From Oxytricha trifallax (taxonomy: Eukaryota; Ciliophora; Spirotrichea; Sporadotrichida; Oxytrichidae), in contig ARYC01001189.1 of assembly GCA_000711775.1 (NCBI GenBank), positions 1 through 64,000 of the forward strand: a DNA stretch of 64,000 nucleotides, written 5' to 3'. Below, one piece after another: positions 34,029 to 46,964 of the stretch; position 1 is the stretch's first letter, and each line of letters opens with the position of its first letter. The translations under genes and the position numbers were made by a program. The notes beneath the pieces were generated by a model. It was not told where the DNA came from. It worked only from the letters and a program-made list of their open reading frames with translations, and ran no database searches.

Positions 34029-37000
34029 TCAAAATATATTGCAACAAGCTGTTTTAGGTCTGGCTCCACCTGTGGTTTTTCCATCCTATGCCTCCAAGTC
34101 AACCGCCCCTTTCTTAATAGTCCCATCAACTGGTGTGGGTGCTAAGCCATTACTTCCAGCTTTCACTTGATTTTGATATCTATTGTTGTCTTCCTCGATG
34201 ACTCCATCGTTGAGTTTGTTGTACTCATTAATATCAAGGGAACTCTTATCGTATTCCCACTTCACGCTGTATAACTCCAGGATTCTGCTCTTTTGATTTA
34301 AGAAGATCAGTTTCGTGCAGTATTCATCCATCTCGAAGGTCTTGAAATCGAGGTAAATGTACTTGTGCAGAGACAGCTTTAAGGGGTTTTGGGGGTCTTA
34401 ACGGGTGAAAATAGCTATGGTAGAAGTCTCTGAGATACCAATGAAGATATATTGTGCATCTGGTGTTGCTCTTATCTGAGTTATAAAAAAACCCATAATT
34501 TATTATAATGTTTGTTATTTCTTATATCTCTGCAACTCTCTCCTTCTCAATTTCAACTGGTTCAACTTTTCTCTCATTTATTACTATATTTAAATCTAAA
34601 TATGCCTCATAAGAAATAAACTGTATTAATTATCATTGAAATTAACGACTCTTACACCTTTACCCTGCACATGAACAACAAATATATCGTTGTCTTTTAC
34701 GCCTTGCAGACAGTAAACCATATCTACGCCAAATTGACCTATTTCCAGTTCCATCGCTTCCCCTTCTCTGTTTTGTGTTTCAATGCTGTATTTGTACAAT
34801 CTAAGAATATATTATTATTGTAACATTTACTATTTTATAATATTATCTATAATTAGGCTTTTTAAACCCTATATAATATTTTATTGAAATTTTGTAATAA
34901 TCTTGTTATTATATTATTTCAAAATAAAAATAATCATTTTTTTAAATTATAGATGTAAGCATAAATAAATTAATAGAAAATCTACCTTTATCACTCCCTA
35001 TGAAGAAACTCTTGGCATCTCTGTTAAATTCAATGGTTTTTATATTTTCCATGGCTAATATCGAACCTTCGAACAATTTATCCAATTTATTATGATAAAC
35101 TATGAATGAGTCCTTGCAGGTAATTATTTAATAGAATTCATCACCTCGTCTGTTTACAAATGCCTAGTCATTTATTGAATGCTCTATATAAAATCAAAGT
35201 GGATAATTTAATTATATATAGTCAACTTTTAGAGGGACTTGTAAGACCGAGTAGAGATCTGGAGCATCATCTTTATTATGAATGAATTCCCAGAGCTTAA
35301 GTTGATCAGTATCTGCTGCCATTAATTTTGTGTCTTCATCGTACAAACTCATCCCTTTAAATGCTTACTATAGAATTTATAAATTAATCACAGATATAGA
35401 AAGATATTGGAACTTACAGTTTTGAATTAGAAGAGCATCTCTTTAGTTGCTAAATCATACTTATAGACTGTTCCATCGATTGCAATCATCATATAATTGT
35501 GTTCCATTTCACTTGATAAGCTGATGTAGCGTATTCTATGCAAGTCATTAGCAAATTTTATTTCATCAAACATCCCAATTTTCACAAATTAATTTACTCC
35601 TACTACTGGTACGTTGGGTATCTAGTGCATAGCAAGTAATTTATGCAAACGTAAAAATTAGGGGTTTGCATGAAGGAGGCGCTTGTTCTGGAAACCATAT
35701 TCTAACTTTTTTAGCATTAAAAGCAGGCAGTTTTTGCGTTTTAGATCTTCATTTGGCATTAAAAGTGAGAAATTTCTTAGATTCAGTCAAAAATATAAAA
35801 AACTTTTGAAAATGGTTAAGAAATCCTTTTCAAAATTTTAGATTCTTGTTGATCTTATCTATAAAGGCCTATCTTAAAGAAGCAATTTTAGCAGGATTTT
35901 CCTTATGTAAAGCTTAATTAAATCTTGGCCTTATATATTTCTGCATTTATTCTGGTACTCTTATACTTTAAAACACCAATTCATCCCCTACTGAGTAAAT
36001 AATGCTTCTTCCTTCTAGATCTACATCAAAGGCGTCAGATGAATCTTCAACTTGCTAATTTTAATTATCTGCTGCTCCTACAGGTTTCAATCTCAACTAG
36101 CTTTTTTCTTATTTTCTGATTTTTCTAGTTAGCTTTTCATTAAAGATCTCATAAACATAGAAAGCTTTATTCTATTTGTCCTCACGATTTAAAACAACAA
36201 GCATCTAAAATTCTTTTTCAGGGAAAGCAATTAAACTTCCCCTGCTAAGTTAATAATTCAAAAAGTTGTTAAGTGACTCATGAGATTGCACATAAGTGAG
36301 ACCATATTTGAATATTGATCTATCTTCAAATTTATTTTGAAACTTTTTCATTTCAGGTGTGCAGTCAAACAAGTTTATTTCGATTGAAAAAGGTTATTTC
36401 TTGCGTAATTGAACCATTTTAAGAGTTTTGCCATCATTAATAAGCTTAACTTCAGCTATAACATCAAATTCATCTAGTTTAGTATCTAAAAGCTAAGCTC
36501 TCTGAAGTTCTCTTTAAAGATCTATAGTGTCTTTCAAGTTGTAAGACTTTGCGTTCTGATCTATTATATAAGTCTAGAAAGTGAAATTTTTGCCTTTATA
36601 GATGCAAAGTAATCTGCAGTTTTCATCTATAGTTGCCAATACTTTTGTTGCAAATTTAGATGTTTAACCTTCTTCGATTTCAAAGGGGATTGATACAATT
36701 TTTTCTACACGAGGCCTCATTTACCAAACACTTACACAGTCTCTTGAGGCAGTTGTAAAGTATTTGCTATTAACATTGATATTTATTGATTCAATTTTCT
36801 CTTTGTGATCTGATTTTACTTTGAAGTTTTAGAAATACTGATCTTTGTCAAGATTAACTACGTCTACTAGCTCTTTTATCATAACTCTAAATCTTTATGT
36901 CTTAAGTGTAAACTCTTTATCTTCTTTACTATCTTCAGATAAGAATTTCTTCAATATGTCTAAACCTTGCTATCTTTCACCTGTTGCTATGTTAATAATA

Positions 37001-38404
37001 CCATTTAAACCTACCCCGATGTCACTATCTGTAAAGAACTCATTTTAGAGTTCAGTTATCAGTTCATCATCAGATAGGTTCGCAGCTCTCCACTAGTAAA
37101 TGAGATAATTCAATTTAGTGTCAAAATGTTAATCTTTCATGTTAAGAGCCTCTTCCCAGGATTTTATTGCGGTTTCCTCGTCTCCTCTGCAAAGAGCCAT
37201 TATAGCTCTTTTATTACAAACATCAGCACGTTTACCAACCACTGGAAGCTCCATTTTATAAAAAGGGCGTTGGAAAAACTTCAAGTAATCTTTCATCAAT
37301 AGTTTCTTAATTGTTGCCAATTTACCTTTTCTTTAAGTAATATTATCTATATTAATACATTCAACAAGCACTTAGATCAATGGAGTGCTTTCTGGAAATT
37401 CAGCCCAAGTAAGTGGCAGAGAATCCAAAGAAATTGAGAATTTATTTGAGCCAATTCTGCCAATCATCAATTCAAGAAGACATATACCCAGAGCATAGAT
37501 ATCTTTCAACATCAATATTTCTAGTTTCTCGTTATCAGTTACGATTGCCCCTTTTTGCTTTTTTTATCTAGCAAATGGCCAGAGGGAACCCTCAGAAGAA
37601 ATGGGAAGATTTAAAGACGTCACTGGTCTGAAATCAGTGATTTTAAAAATCAAGGTATCTTGATCTTTAGTAAGTGCTACATTTGATAAATCAAACTATC
37701 CATGAACTAGACCGTTATTATGTGCAAATTCGAGTCCCAATGTAAGTTGAATAATGCAATCATAAATTGTCTCTATGTATAAAGTTAAGAAAATATTGAA
37801 TCTATGTATTTTATTCAGACTTTTGATTATACTGATGTGGCACGCTAATAGCTAAATTAAGCCCTAAACTTTCTATATAATTATACATATCACCTCCATT
37901 CGTAAGCTCAGCCATTGAGAATAATTTATTTTCATGCATGAATTAATCAAAGCACGTAACTATGTTTGTGTGTGAAGGTAGTTCCAACCAACGATGCAAA
38001 TTTTCATCTTGAGGTATATTTTTCAACATAAAATCATCCTTAAAATCTTCGTGGAACACAATAAATGATCGCTCGGTCAGTATTTTTTTCACCTAAATTT
38101 AAATGTTTAATCTATCACTTAGAAAAATTTGTAAAATTTATGAAAAGCTAATTAAAATTAATTGATACTGTAACGTTAGAAGCTCGAAGAAAATACATGA
38201 GATTGAAAATAGCAATTTTATTTTGGCAATACTTACTTATAATTTTCCATTAAGCAGTCTGGCGTTATATTCCAATGCTGGTCTAACGTTAACTTCTAAG
38301 CCAGATATTGAAATTTAATCAGAAACTGAGGTTTTACTCTTTGCTCTGCCCTTGCTACCTATGTTATTGTCGCTGGCTCTGCGGCCATATGAACTTGTAA
38401 ACAT
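34029..38404 (-). CDS. Pseudokinase-TPR-beta-propeller protein
   Basis: ATG at 38404 (MFTSSYGRRASDNNIGSKGR). Kinase-like N-lobe pieces include SFIVFHEDFKDDFML and LPSHTNIVTCFDQ. The hinge region reads MAELTNGGDMYNYIE (near 37890), followed by LTLGLEFAHNNGLVHGQFDL (near 37710): HRD is replaced by HGQ. DFG reads DFR (ITDFRPV, near 37640). DIYALGICLLELMIGRIG (near 37490) is the F-helix. Helical-repeat (TPR-like) DVCNKRAIMALCRGDEETAI follows near 37200. The C-terminal 2.5 kb carries repeated YKYDLATKEMLFQFK / SLHKYIYLDFKTFE strands typical of WD-type propellers, ending in KTACCNIF at TGA 34029-34031. The terminal CC could be lipidated. Kinase loss of HRD Asp and DFG Gly suggests a scaffold. Several AT-rich gaps interrupt it. 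Confidence 0.6.
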
Positions 38405-38670
38405 TTTATATAACTTATAAATATTTTAATTATTTTGTTCTTTTCTATTGTTTTAAATAAATTTATAAGTGATTGTAAAGCACTTTTAAAAGTTAATAAT
38501 CTCTGTTTAGAATAATATAAATTAAAATTATATTTACTGTATTTTTATTGACTTAGACTTTGATCACTATATCAATTATTTAGTTCTGATTCTAACAGAC
38601 TTTTAAGCAGGTAAGTTACCACCATAAACCGTTGCTTACATGGATCGGTCTGTACTTACTCCCTGTTATT

Positions 38671-41600
38671 TCATAAATTTAGTAGTTTAAATCTTTTAAA
38701 GTATTGAAATTACTATATAATTTATATAATTATGCTACTTATATAATACTACCTCCTAGCAGTTGAGAAACCAGCACCCATAACATTACTTATTATGTTG
38801 CTGCTTTTATTCGAAGTTTAAGCATTGCTGTTTCCATAACCAAATCCCATACCAGTATTCCCACCACCCGCTTAGTGCCTGCTTCTATTAAATTAATTGA
38901 ATTTGTCTTGATAGCTCTGCATTGACTGCATTTCAAATTGCCGTTCATCATCGTTTTTATACACTCGAATTTGTGATTTAGAGGTGTTGAAGTCATTTAT
39001 TTGAGGTAATTGGATCATTGTGGAGTTTCCTACATCTCTTTTAGAAAATCACTTAATAAAATTATTAATACAAATTGCATAAAAATACATATAGTATTAT
39101 TAAATTAAAATGCCAGTTTCTTGCTCATCAAGCTTCCAAGTGTCTATTTCTAATCAGGTAAGTAATAAATTACATTATTTAGAATGTTCTCATTAAATAT
39201 GTATAACTTATATATAATCTAAGTGTGATTTGAGATAATTGCTCGTGTTGCTAATTTCATCCTTGGCTGATGCCAAAATGCTTTTAATAATATTCTTAGT
39301 TGAAGTTATTTGAGGTTGTTTCTAAGTGAAAGTGGTTTAATTATAGGGGTTATTACTACTGCTAATGATTTATTGTCGCTGTTATATAATAATTAATGAA
39401 TATTTTAATGCTGATCAATCATGGATATAGAACTTAAGTAATTGTTTCTATCATCAAATGACACATTTTAATTGTTGTTAATGCTAGATAATTGCTATTG
39501 TTATGTATCATTATTATAGAATTCTTCTGACCCTTTGTCAATTGTACTATCATTTATTATAGTAGTATTGTTCAGCATTGCAGTTTATTAATTAAGCAAA
39601 ACACTCTCATTTAGTCTGATTTTGTTGTATTTATTGGGGGTTTTGGACTTCTAGTGGGGGTTTTGGGGTATATACCCTCGAGTCAATCTGTTCATGTTCT
39701 TTCTCATCATTAAATATTCTATAATATATTATAGTAATTTATGTTTAAATTATGTTTTATTAACAAAATAACATAAAATAAAATTATAATTTAAATTAAG
39801 TGCTACTATCCATTATTTTTATCATTATTTTCCATAAAAATTTGTGATCTGTAATCCATTGTTGTTGAGTTGTTAAACATTGGATTTATGCTAAATGCTT
39901 TGAAAAATAATTACCAATAAATCTTATATTTTGCAGAATCTTCACATTATATTATAAGAAGCTGATTAATTTAATACCCCATTTTCATTGATCAATAAAG
40001 TAGAGCTGTTATTCAAGAAGTCGTTATATCCTCCACCTCCTATGTTGTCCTGTGAGTTATTCATAGAAAATTTGAATATAAAATGTATATATTAATACTT
40101 AAATCTTTACATCAATACACATATAAAAATAATCTGATTGTACAGCTATGATTTAGATTGTTAATGATTGGATAACAGTCCATTAGACTTCATCAACTCG
40201 CTTATATTTACATTGCCACCTCTATTATCAAATGACCCATCAAACATGTTATTATTATTATTCTGTCCAGCTCCTGTCCTCATCCTAGACATGTACTTCT
40301 CAGATGACTACCCACCTCCACCTCTGCTGCTGCTTATATCCTTTTCTCTGCTTTTCTTGTAACTCTACAAATCGATTTAATTATCGCCTTTCTGATAGGC
40401 TCCCTGTGCACCACCACCATATTGTTTTCCACCCTCGTTTAACATTACTCCTGGTCTAAGTTCCAACATTTTGTGGGGTTGAGAGTAGAGAGCTTAAATT
40501 ATGTGGCCATAGTAGGCTTTAATAGTGCCGTTTTCTTTATTTCCGCCCTGGGATTAGTCGCTGCTTTTTCTTTCATCGTTGTTATTTCCTTCTCCAATTT
40601 CATCTTGATAGTCTAATATACAACAAAAATTATAAAATTAGCATTAAATTTAATTGAGATATTCTTGATTGAAGTCTCCTCTAGCTGTAGAATTAGGCTG
40701 TCTTTTCTTATTCTTTGATTATTTCCCATCTTCATTCAGATCCAACTTATCTCCATTACTATTCTACATGACTTGATATTATGGTCCAACTATTGTTCTA
40801 TTCCCTTGTAATTTAGGGTTTTTAACGATTATTATGTTTCCTCTGTAGTCAAAAGTCACACTCTGATTCTTTAGAACTAATTAATTGTATATTCCATGTT
40901 CCTCTTCTATATTAAAATTACATAGAATTAAGCCAAAAACACTCTACTAATAAAACCTATTTCATTATGATTTTATTGTTAATCTTCATTATCACTTAGT
41001 GAGCCATCATTTTTGTTAACTTTCTTACTCGGTGAATCTTAGGTGATTCTCATCTGTAACTCCATATTTTTCTGTTTCATTTAGTCTTACAAAGACTTTT
41101 TCTTTAAAAGTTAATCTTTCTTGTGTTTTTCATCCATTTCAACTTTAGTACGCAGTTTTATCACTTTGAAATCTATGTCGTCTAATTCTTTCTACTATTG
41201 TATGATTAAGATTATTATAATTATATTTACTATGAGGTATAAAATGTCTGGAAATCAATAATAAATACATTAAATTTAGCAATAATCTTTGTCCTTTTGT
41301 GATTACTCCAAAGCTACTTGCATTTTCTAATAATCAATTACTTTCTCTTAAATGTTTCTTAGTAGTTTCCTGCCTAATATATCTCTCAGATTATTTGATC
41401 TAATTGACATTCATAAAAAATATTAAAATTTATTTCAAATTGACTAGATATAAAAATAAATATTACTAATTTATGTATTGGACCTCTCTTTAGGTTTTCA
41501 TTTTTGTTCTAGTTTGATGATCCAGAGATACTTTATTAAAATTTAAAAAGTAAAATTAAAGGTAAAAAAATGCAATAAATATTTATGAAATAATTTTACT

Positions 41601-42230
41601 GAAATCTCTATCATTAATAGCATCTAATGTAGTATCAACCAGTTTCAAGTTAACTTTGAGCTTCAATTCTTCCATAGTAGATGTATCAAAACTAGCAGCT
41701 GCCTATATTCAAGAAAACATATTAAGACTTCAAAATATATATATTACAGGTTCTTCTTCATCAAGCCATAAATGTTCTACTTCTTGCTTCTTGTAGATGT
41801 GCTCACCTTTGTCTCTGATTATAAATTAAAACTATATTTGTATGTTAAGATTTCATTTAAATAATGACAACTTTTTATGAAAATACTGGAATAAGTTACA
41901 AAAAACTTGCAAAATTATATAAAAATTGACCTAATACCAATGATATTGCTAAATTAGTTTGTGATAAAAGTAAGAAAAATTTAATTTCTGATATGCTAAT
42001 ATGTCTTCGTTTTATAGTAAAAGCTTTGTACTTACCTCTGCAGCTTTGATAGCAAGCATGACAATAGACCAGTTAGCAAACTCACTTTTCTTAGATTCCA
42101 AATATTAATCGTAGAAATACTAATCCACCCCAGCCAGAATATGTTTGAATATTATTTCCTCAGCTATTACTCTAGAATCACATTTGTCTAAGATAAGTGA
42201 CTAGAATTATTGCTACTATTACTAAAATAC
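38671..42230 (-). CDS. Asn/Gln/Gly-rich protein with a folded N-terminal region
   Basis: The N-terminal block (about 42215-42055) reads CDSRVIAEEIIFKHILAGVD and QYFYDQYLESKKSEFANWSI, a compact helical-looking domain. IRDKGEHIYKKQEVEHLWLD (41820-41755) continues it. Coiled-coil and linker blocks lie at 41690-41000. A block near 40930-40740 reads KNQSVTFDYRGNIIIVKNPK. The Gly/Asn-rich section 40600-40020 has YMSRMRTGAGQNNNNNMFDG. The tail 38990-38671 has AGGGNTGMGFGYGNSNAQ. No start ATG is in frame at the 5' edge. The stop at TGA 38671-38673 is tentative. A CCCCAAAA-like stretch near 39640-39675 reads in frame as TPKPPLEVQNPQ. Family not recognised. Confidence 0.5.
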
Positions 42231-42299
42231 ATTTGTATTGGGAAATTGTTTAAATAAATAAATCAAAATATATTAAAGAAATATTAAATGCTACGAATT

Positions 42300-43570
42300 T
42301 GATTAATTGCAAAGAAAATTTCTTGCAAATTTCTTTTGTGAGCGATGAAGAAGTGTTGACTAATTCTACAATGAACACAGCATGTCTCTAGATGATCTGA
42401 TATTGATTGAAGATGAAGAAAGAATATTAAAATAGCATGCTCGTTTGATTAGAGATGTAGGACACCTACATCTAGAGTATATCCCATTAATATGAAATCT
42501 CTCTAAAAATGGACGATTTAGCTTCAGTGGTCTATGGAGAAATCATTGAAGCCTTGTACCATATTCTCTTGAGAAGGAATAAATTTAATATATACATCTA
42601 TTTAATTGTGGGCCCAACCAATATGGGAATATTAGCCATCACTGAAATGCTGAGATAGATATTAATTAGCAACATTTTAGAGGAAGAGTTTCTCATTTCT
42701 TAGTAAAAGCATCAAACATAAACTTGGCTACACAGATTACATTAATGAATGAAATTAACTAACACACTTCTACTTTTGAAACAAAAAGAATCATGCAAGA
42801 ATGAAAAAGGTCTTGGAAGGAAAGGGTATCCAATAGAAGTGAAATACGGAAGCACTTAATTGCATTAAAGTACACATGCTTAGTAATAACGACATACGAC
42901 TTACGATTTTTGGAGATGAACCAACTAGACAGAGATGTTTTCATATGTAGAATAATAATCTGCGATACAAAGATTAATTCCAGATAAACTTATTAGAAAT
43001 TTCAGTTCACAGCATTGCAAATGTCATGCTACCTCTGCTAATAGATTTAAGGTTGAAGAATGGTAGATCCAATGCTTGATAGTCTTGAAGAAAATGGTGA
43101 AGAAGATGCAGAGAGCAGAGAGAGTGATTCTAAGAAATCCAATATTTTAATTATTAATTATAATAATAATTAAAGATAATTTATATTAGACTTAATTTTC
43201 ATATTTAAAAACCAAAGTTTACTTGTTTAATTTAATTAATTTAAAAAAGTTTCAATGTTAAATTATTAATATATTGCTATTTTTAAAAGATCACCATTCA
43301 TCTGAGATCATGTATGACTATTTGGGCTAAGCCAGAGCTTTTTCTAAGGATCGAATATTAAGTGCTTCAAGTTCTTAAAAGAGTAGCCATGCTCCCATTC
43401 ATCTCAGCATTTTTGCTCAGCCATGTGAACTCTCGATATTTATAACTGCGTAAACTTTGAAACCAAATCAAACAAATGACCTCCCACTATGAATTTCACA
43501 GCATGAATCAAGCAGGAGTTAAGGGACTGGTCCACTTTACCTGGATGCCACATCTTCTTAATGAAAACTT
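42300..43570. pseudogene. Decayed coding remnants on both strands, probably germline-limited
   Basis: Plus-strand fragments are protein-like but broken by TGA and frame changes: SMSLDDLILIEDEERILKQH (42360-42480), MDDLASVVYGEIIEALYHIL (from 42512), and NTEALNCIKVHMLSNNDIRL running to SIANVMLPLLIDLRLKNGRS (42844-43060). On the minus strand, 43560-43260 reads MWHPGKVDQSLNSCLIHAVK and FIVGGHLFDLVSKFTQLQIS before a TGA. Richer in G+C than the surroundings. Opposite-strand fragments side by side fit an old transposon (TBE carries several genes), but I cannot match them to a specific protein. Confidence 0.4.
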
Positions 43571-43733
43571 AATTTTTGTCAAGGGGAGAATTTCAGTAGA
43601 GTAGAGTTTTATCTTCTAAAATGAATCAATTACTTTATTAAACTTGCTTTTTAAAACTCGTCGCTTGTCTCATAAATAGTTTATTTGTTTGAAAAAATAA
43701 TTCCCGTATATTTATTTTTACATTCAGTTCATC

Positions 43734-45047
43734 TCATTCATTAGAGTTTTTGTAGGGGATATCATAATCTTCCAGCTTTAAAGTAGCTTATAGCTTTCTT
43801 TATTATGCAAATTATCTTGGGAATTGAGATTGGCATAAGACTACTCACTAGTAATCTTGATAGGTGATTCTTTGATTTTATTAAATTAAATTTAACTTAT
43901 ATATTTTTCCCTTTTTTTTCAATATTGAGATAAGAAGGCTTTGATTTAATTATTAATGGAAGGTTATTGGGGTTTACATTACTTCCATTTTGATTAGCGT
44001 TATTTTGCAATTTATTTTTGTGCTTTTTGTTCTTCCTTTACAGTACCTAATCCACTATAAATTGTTCTTAAATTCACGTTTTTTATATTTTTATAGAGAT
44101 TTTCTATGCCCACTCTCCCATCGATTAGGTTTGCATTAATGCATTAATTTGATTCGGAAGAATAGCCTTCCCAGCTCACTAATTCATTGGGATTTAATTT
44201 CTTTATTAACTTCGCATTAATTTTTCTTTAATTTCAAATTATTCTTTTTCTTCTATAATTTATTCTCAAGTGGCTTTAAATTTGGGAACAAGAGTCAGTA
44301 AATGCTTTGGACTTTTCCTGTTCTTTTTCTTTTTTATATTATCTTATATTTGTTTCTGTTATGTGTATCCATGTTGCTCTACGGTTCGTAATTGTTATAA
44401 TCATCATTGCTATCCATGTCATTGCTGTTATCATAATCCTTCTTGCTTTTAGATTTGTTCTTCTTTTATAATTCATCTATGGCTTGTTTCTCTCCTGGTC
44501 GTTGTTGTTATCTTCATCATAGTTCTCAATTTGTTGCTGTTTTCTTCATTCCTCCTTAAGTTGTAGCATCTCATTTTGCTCTGTTATTAAATTAAAAAAA
44601 ACTTGATTTTAATAAATTAATAATATTTATAATACTAACTTTTTAAATATCAACATTTTGAGATTCTAATATTTTGCCAACGAATAAAGGGAATATCTCT
44701 AAATAAACAACTTGTATGAACACAACCTAAATCATCAAGAAAATAAGCAGTTAGCAAGTTCTTTGGAGTTGAGATAATTAATCATTAATTTACTAGACTT
44801 ATAGAGACCGTCAGTTGAAATCCATGATGAAATTCTAATGTTTTAGAAATAAAATTAGTGTCAGCAACTTATCAAATTCGTGGCATTTAAAATTACTTAT
44901 ATTGATTTATTTATTTTTAAAATTCCCCAATTCAATAGTATTTTTTTAATATTGTTGTAGAATTAATTGTTGTTAAAGTTAAAGATCGTTGACTGGTTGA
45001 TTAGATTTTAAGTTATTTTATGTTGGTGCAGGTTGCTGTTTTGACAT
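43734..45047 (-). CDS. Asn/Asp/Lys/Gln-rich hypothetical protein
   Basis: ATG at 45047 (MSKQQPAPTQNNLKSNQPVN), then LQLQQQLILQQYQKNT. Blocks near 44590-44270 read QNEMLQLKEE and ELQKKNKSKSKKDYDNSND, with NNYEPQSNMDTHNRNKYKI. The last block (43860-43734) reads ITSEQSYANLNSQDNLHNKE and ends at TGA 43734-43736. It is almost entirely low complexity. Frame changes between blocks near 44560 and 44310 are unexplained and may mark small IESs or decay. Confidence 0.45.
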
Positions 45048-45219
45048 TTTAATTTAATTAAATAAATAAGTTTAAGGATTTTAAATTGGATTAAAAAAGA
45101 GACTCTAATTAAATTTTGTTTAAGAAATAAACCAATAATTAATCCTGAAATTAAGCTTTAAGATAAAATCAAACTTCAAATATCCTAAATAATAAAATCT
45201 TTCACAGATTTGACTTCAT

Positions 45220-46340
45220 TCACTCTTTGTCCCCTCTAAGAAGGAATCCTTGCATTTTCTTGGCGTTTGCCTTTTCCCTTTCCTTGGCCTTGATCTTGGC
45301 GAGAGCGAGTTCTTGCTGAATGTCGTTGGGGTCACTGGGGTCTAGTCTGACAGCAGCCTCGAAATCTTTTGCGGCTTCAGCGAAGTGCTCCAACTACATT
45401 TGAGCTTTGCCTCTGCGGTAGTATCCCTTCACAGTTGGTTTAGCAGATACAGACTTTGATGCTTTGTCAAGGGATTTCTGGTAGAGTTGCTGGAGATAGA
45501 AACAGATCGACATGTTCACGTAGGTTGTTGCCAAAAGATCATTAACTTTCTCAATTTCTTCGTCATTAGCTTCCAACTCCTACAAAAATTGATATTTTAA
45601 TCAGAAAACTCATGAATTACTCAAAAAGATATTCGAATTTGAAGTTTAAAATGATACATAGAATTTAAGGGAAAATCAAGGTATGCTTTGCCAATTTTTT
45701 AGAGTTAAATTAAATACTCATAGATTTTCTTTTGCTTTATATAGGCTAACTAGAATTTGAAGTTGAAAAATATTGATTAGATTGTAAAATGAAAAGCACA
45801 ATAAAATCTACACCTTACCTTTGCCTTCTTGTTCATGTTGCCATACATAGCCATTTCACCTTCCTTGCTTGGACAGAGCACTCTAGTGTAGCATTCCACT
45901 CTTGCATACTTGGCCAGAGCTCTCTTGTAGTCCTTCGCTTTGAAGAACAAATTGCCCTCCTCCTTGAACTGAAAAGCCTTGTTGACTATATTGTTAAGTT
46001 GACATGGTATCAGTACAATCGAAGAGTTTCAAAAGATACACCCACACATTCAAAATGTTTGAGTAGATATGTACAATAAGTGGTATTACTGCCATTGAAA
46101 ATAGTAAACTTACAGATTTCTTGCTTTGAAGTGGTTGGAGGATTGTCAGTGCTATATTGTTTCTTCTCTTCTTCATCTTAATGAGTACTCTGAGATGAAG
46201 TGTCATGAGGTGTGGCTGTGCTTTCAGTGGCTTGCTTGTCTGATACATGAGTGTCAACTGTCTAAACAATTATTTCATAAGATTTAATCACAAACATTTA
46301 AGTGATAATTGCTTACTTGAGTTTAGTGGGATGATTCCAT
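45220..46340 (-). CDS. TPR co-chaperone, immunophilin-type C-terminal domain
   Basis: ATG at 46340 (MESSHQTQ). A break (about 46316-46220) that can close on a CAAG repeat leads to a Ser/Thr/Pro linker TESTATPHDTSSQSTHQDEE. After a second gap (about 46120-46000), TPR1 begins AFQFKEEGNLFFKAKDYKRA and continues ALAKYARVECYTRVL. After a third gap (45820-45585), NDLLATTYVNMSICFYLQQL, KPTVKGYYRRGKAQM and HFAEAAKDFEAAVRLDPSDP complete three repeats with the Lys/Arg positions that form the Hsp90/Hsp70 C-terminus clamp in FKBP/CYP40-type proteins. A charged helix ends at GDKE, TGA 45220-45222. No peptidyl-prolyl isomerase domain is visible, so it is a stand-alone TPR protein. Likely cytosolic co-chaperone. 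Confidence 0.75.
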
Positions 46341-46399
46341 TTCTCTAATAATTTACAAATTTATAATTAATTTTCAAATTTACACTTAAATATCTCATT

Positions 46400-46960
46400 T
46401 TAAGTAGAAAAATATTAGTATTAAGGAAAGTAGAAGGAATATAAATTTATTAAGAACATAGCATTAAATCATTTAATAACTATAATAATGATTGAAAACT
46501 AATAATAATCATAATTACATAATGGATGGATAATTTAATTAAGAGATGACTGATCAAAATAATCAAGAGACCAACAATAAACATTCTTTCTATGATTTAG
46601 ACAAATCTTTTATTTTACTCATTTAAAATAAATTAATTTTTATTATACAATTTAATTTTATAGTTTTATCCAACTTTATCATACAGTAGTACCATTTTAT
46701 TATTAGATAATGTTAGTATAATTAATAAATCATAAAATTATATAATTATCAATGAAAATAGTATAAATTACTCTAATTCCTTTATAACTCCAACCTTATT
46801 CAAGCCTAATATTTAAAACCAATAATCCGATATCTCCAATTAAAATTCAACTCTTTAATTATTAACGCAACAACCATCACTAACACCTGCATCTCCTTCA
46901 TCCAATCATTACATTTATAATATTCAATTTTAAGAAATTTATTTGCAAAAATTGTTGTTA
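46400..46960. other. AT-rich spacer between divergent genes
   Basis: Lies between the TPR gene (minus) and the transporter gene (plus). No coding block was seen. It presumably holds both 5' flanks and macronuclear chromosome ends. Confidence 0.4.
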
Positions 46961-46964
46961 TCAA

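Noticed and set aside
34380..34397. GGGGTTTTGGGGG tract resembling a telomere or transposon end
   Set aside because: On the minus strand it reads in frame as RQDPQNPLKLSLHKY within the propeller-like part of the pseudokinase gene; the frame is continuous on both sides.
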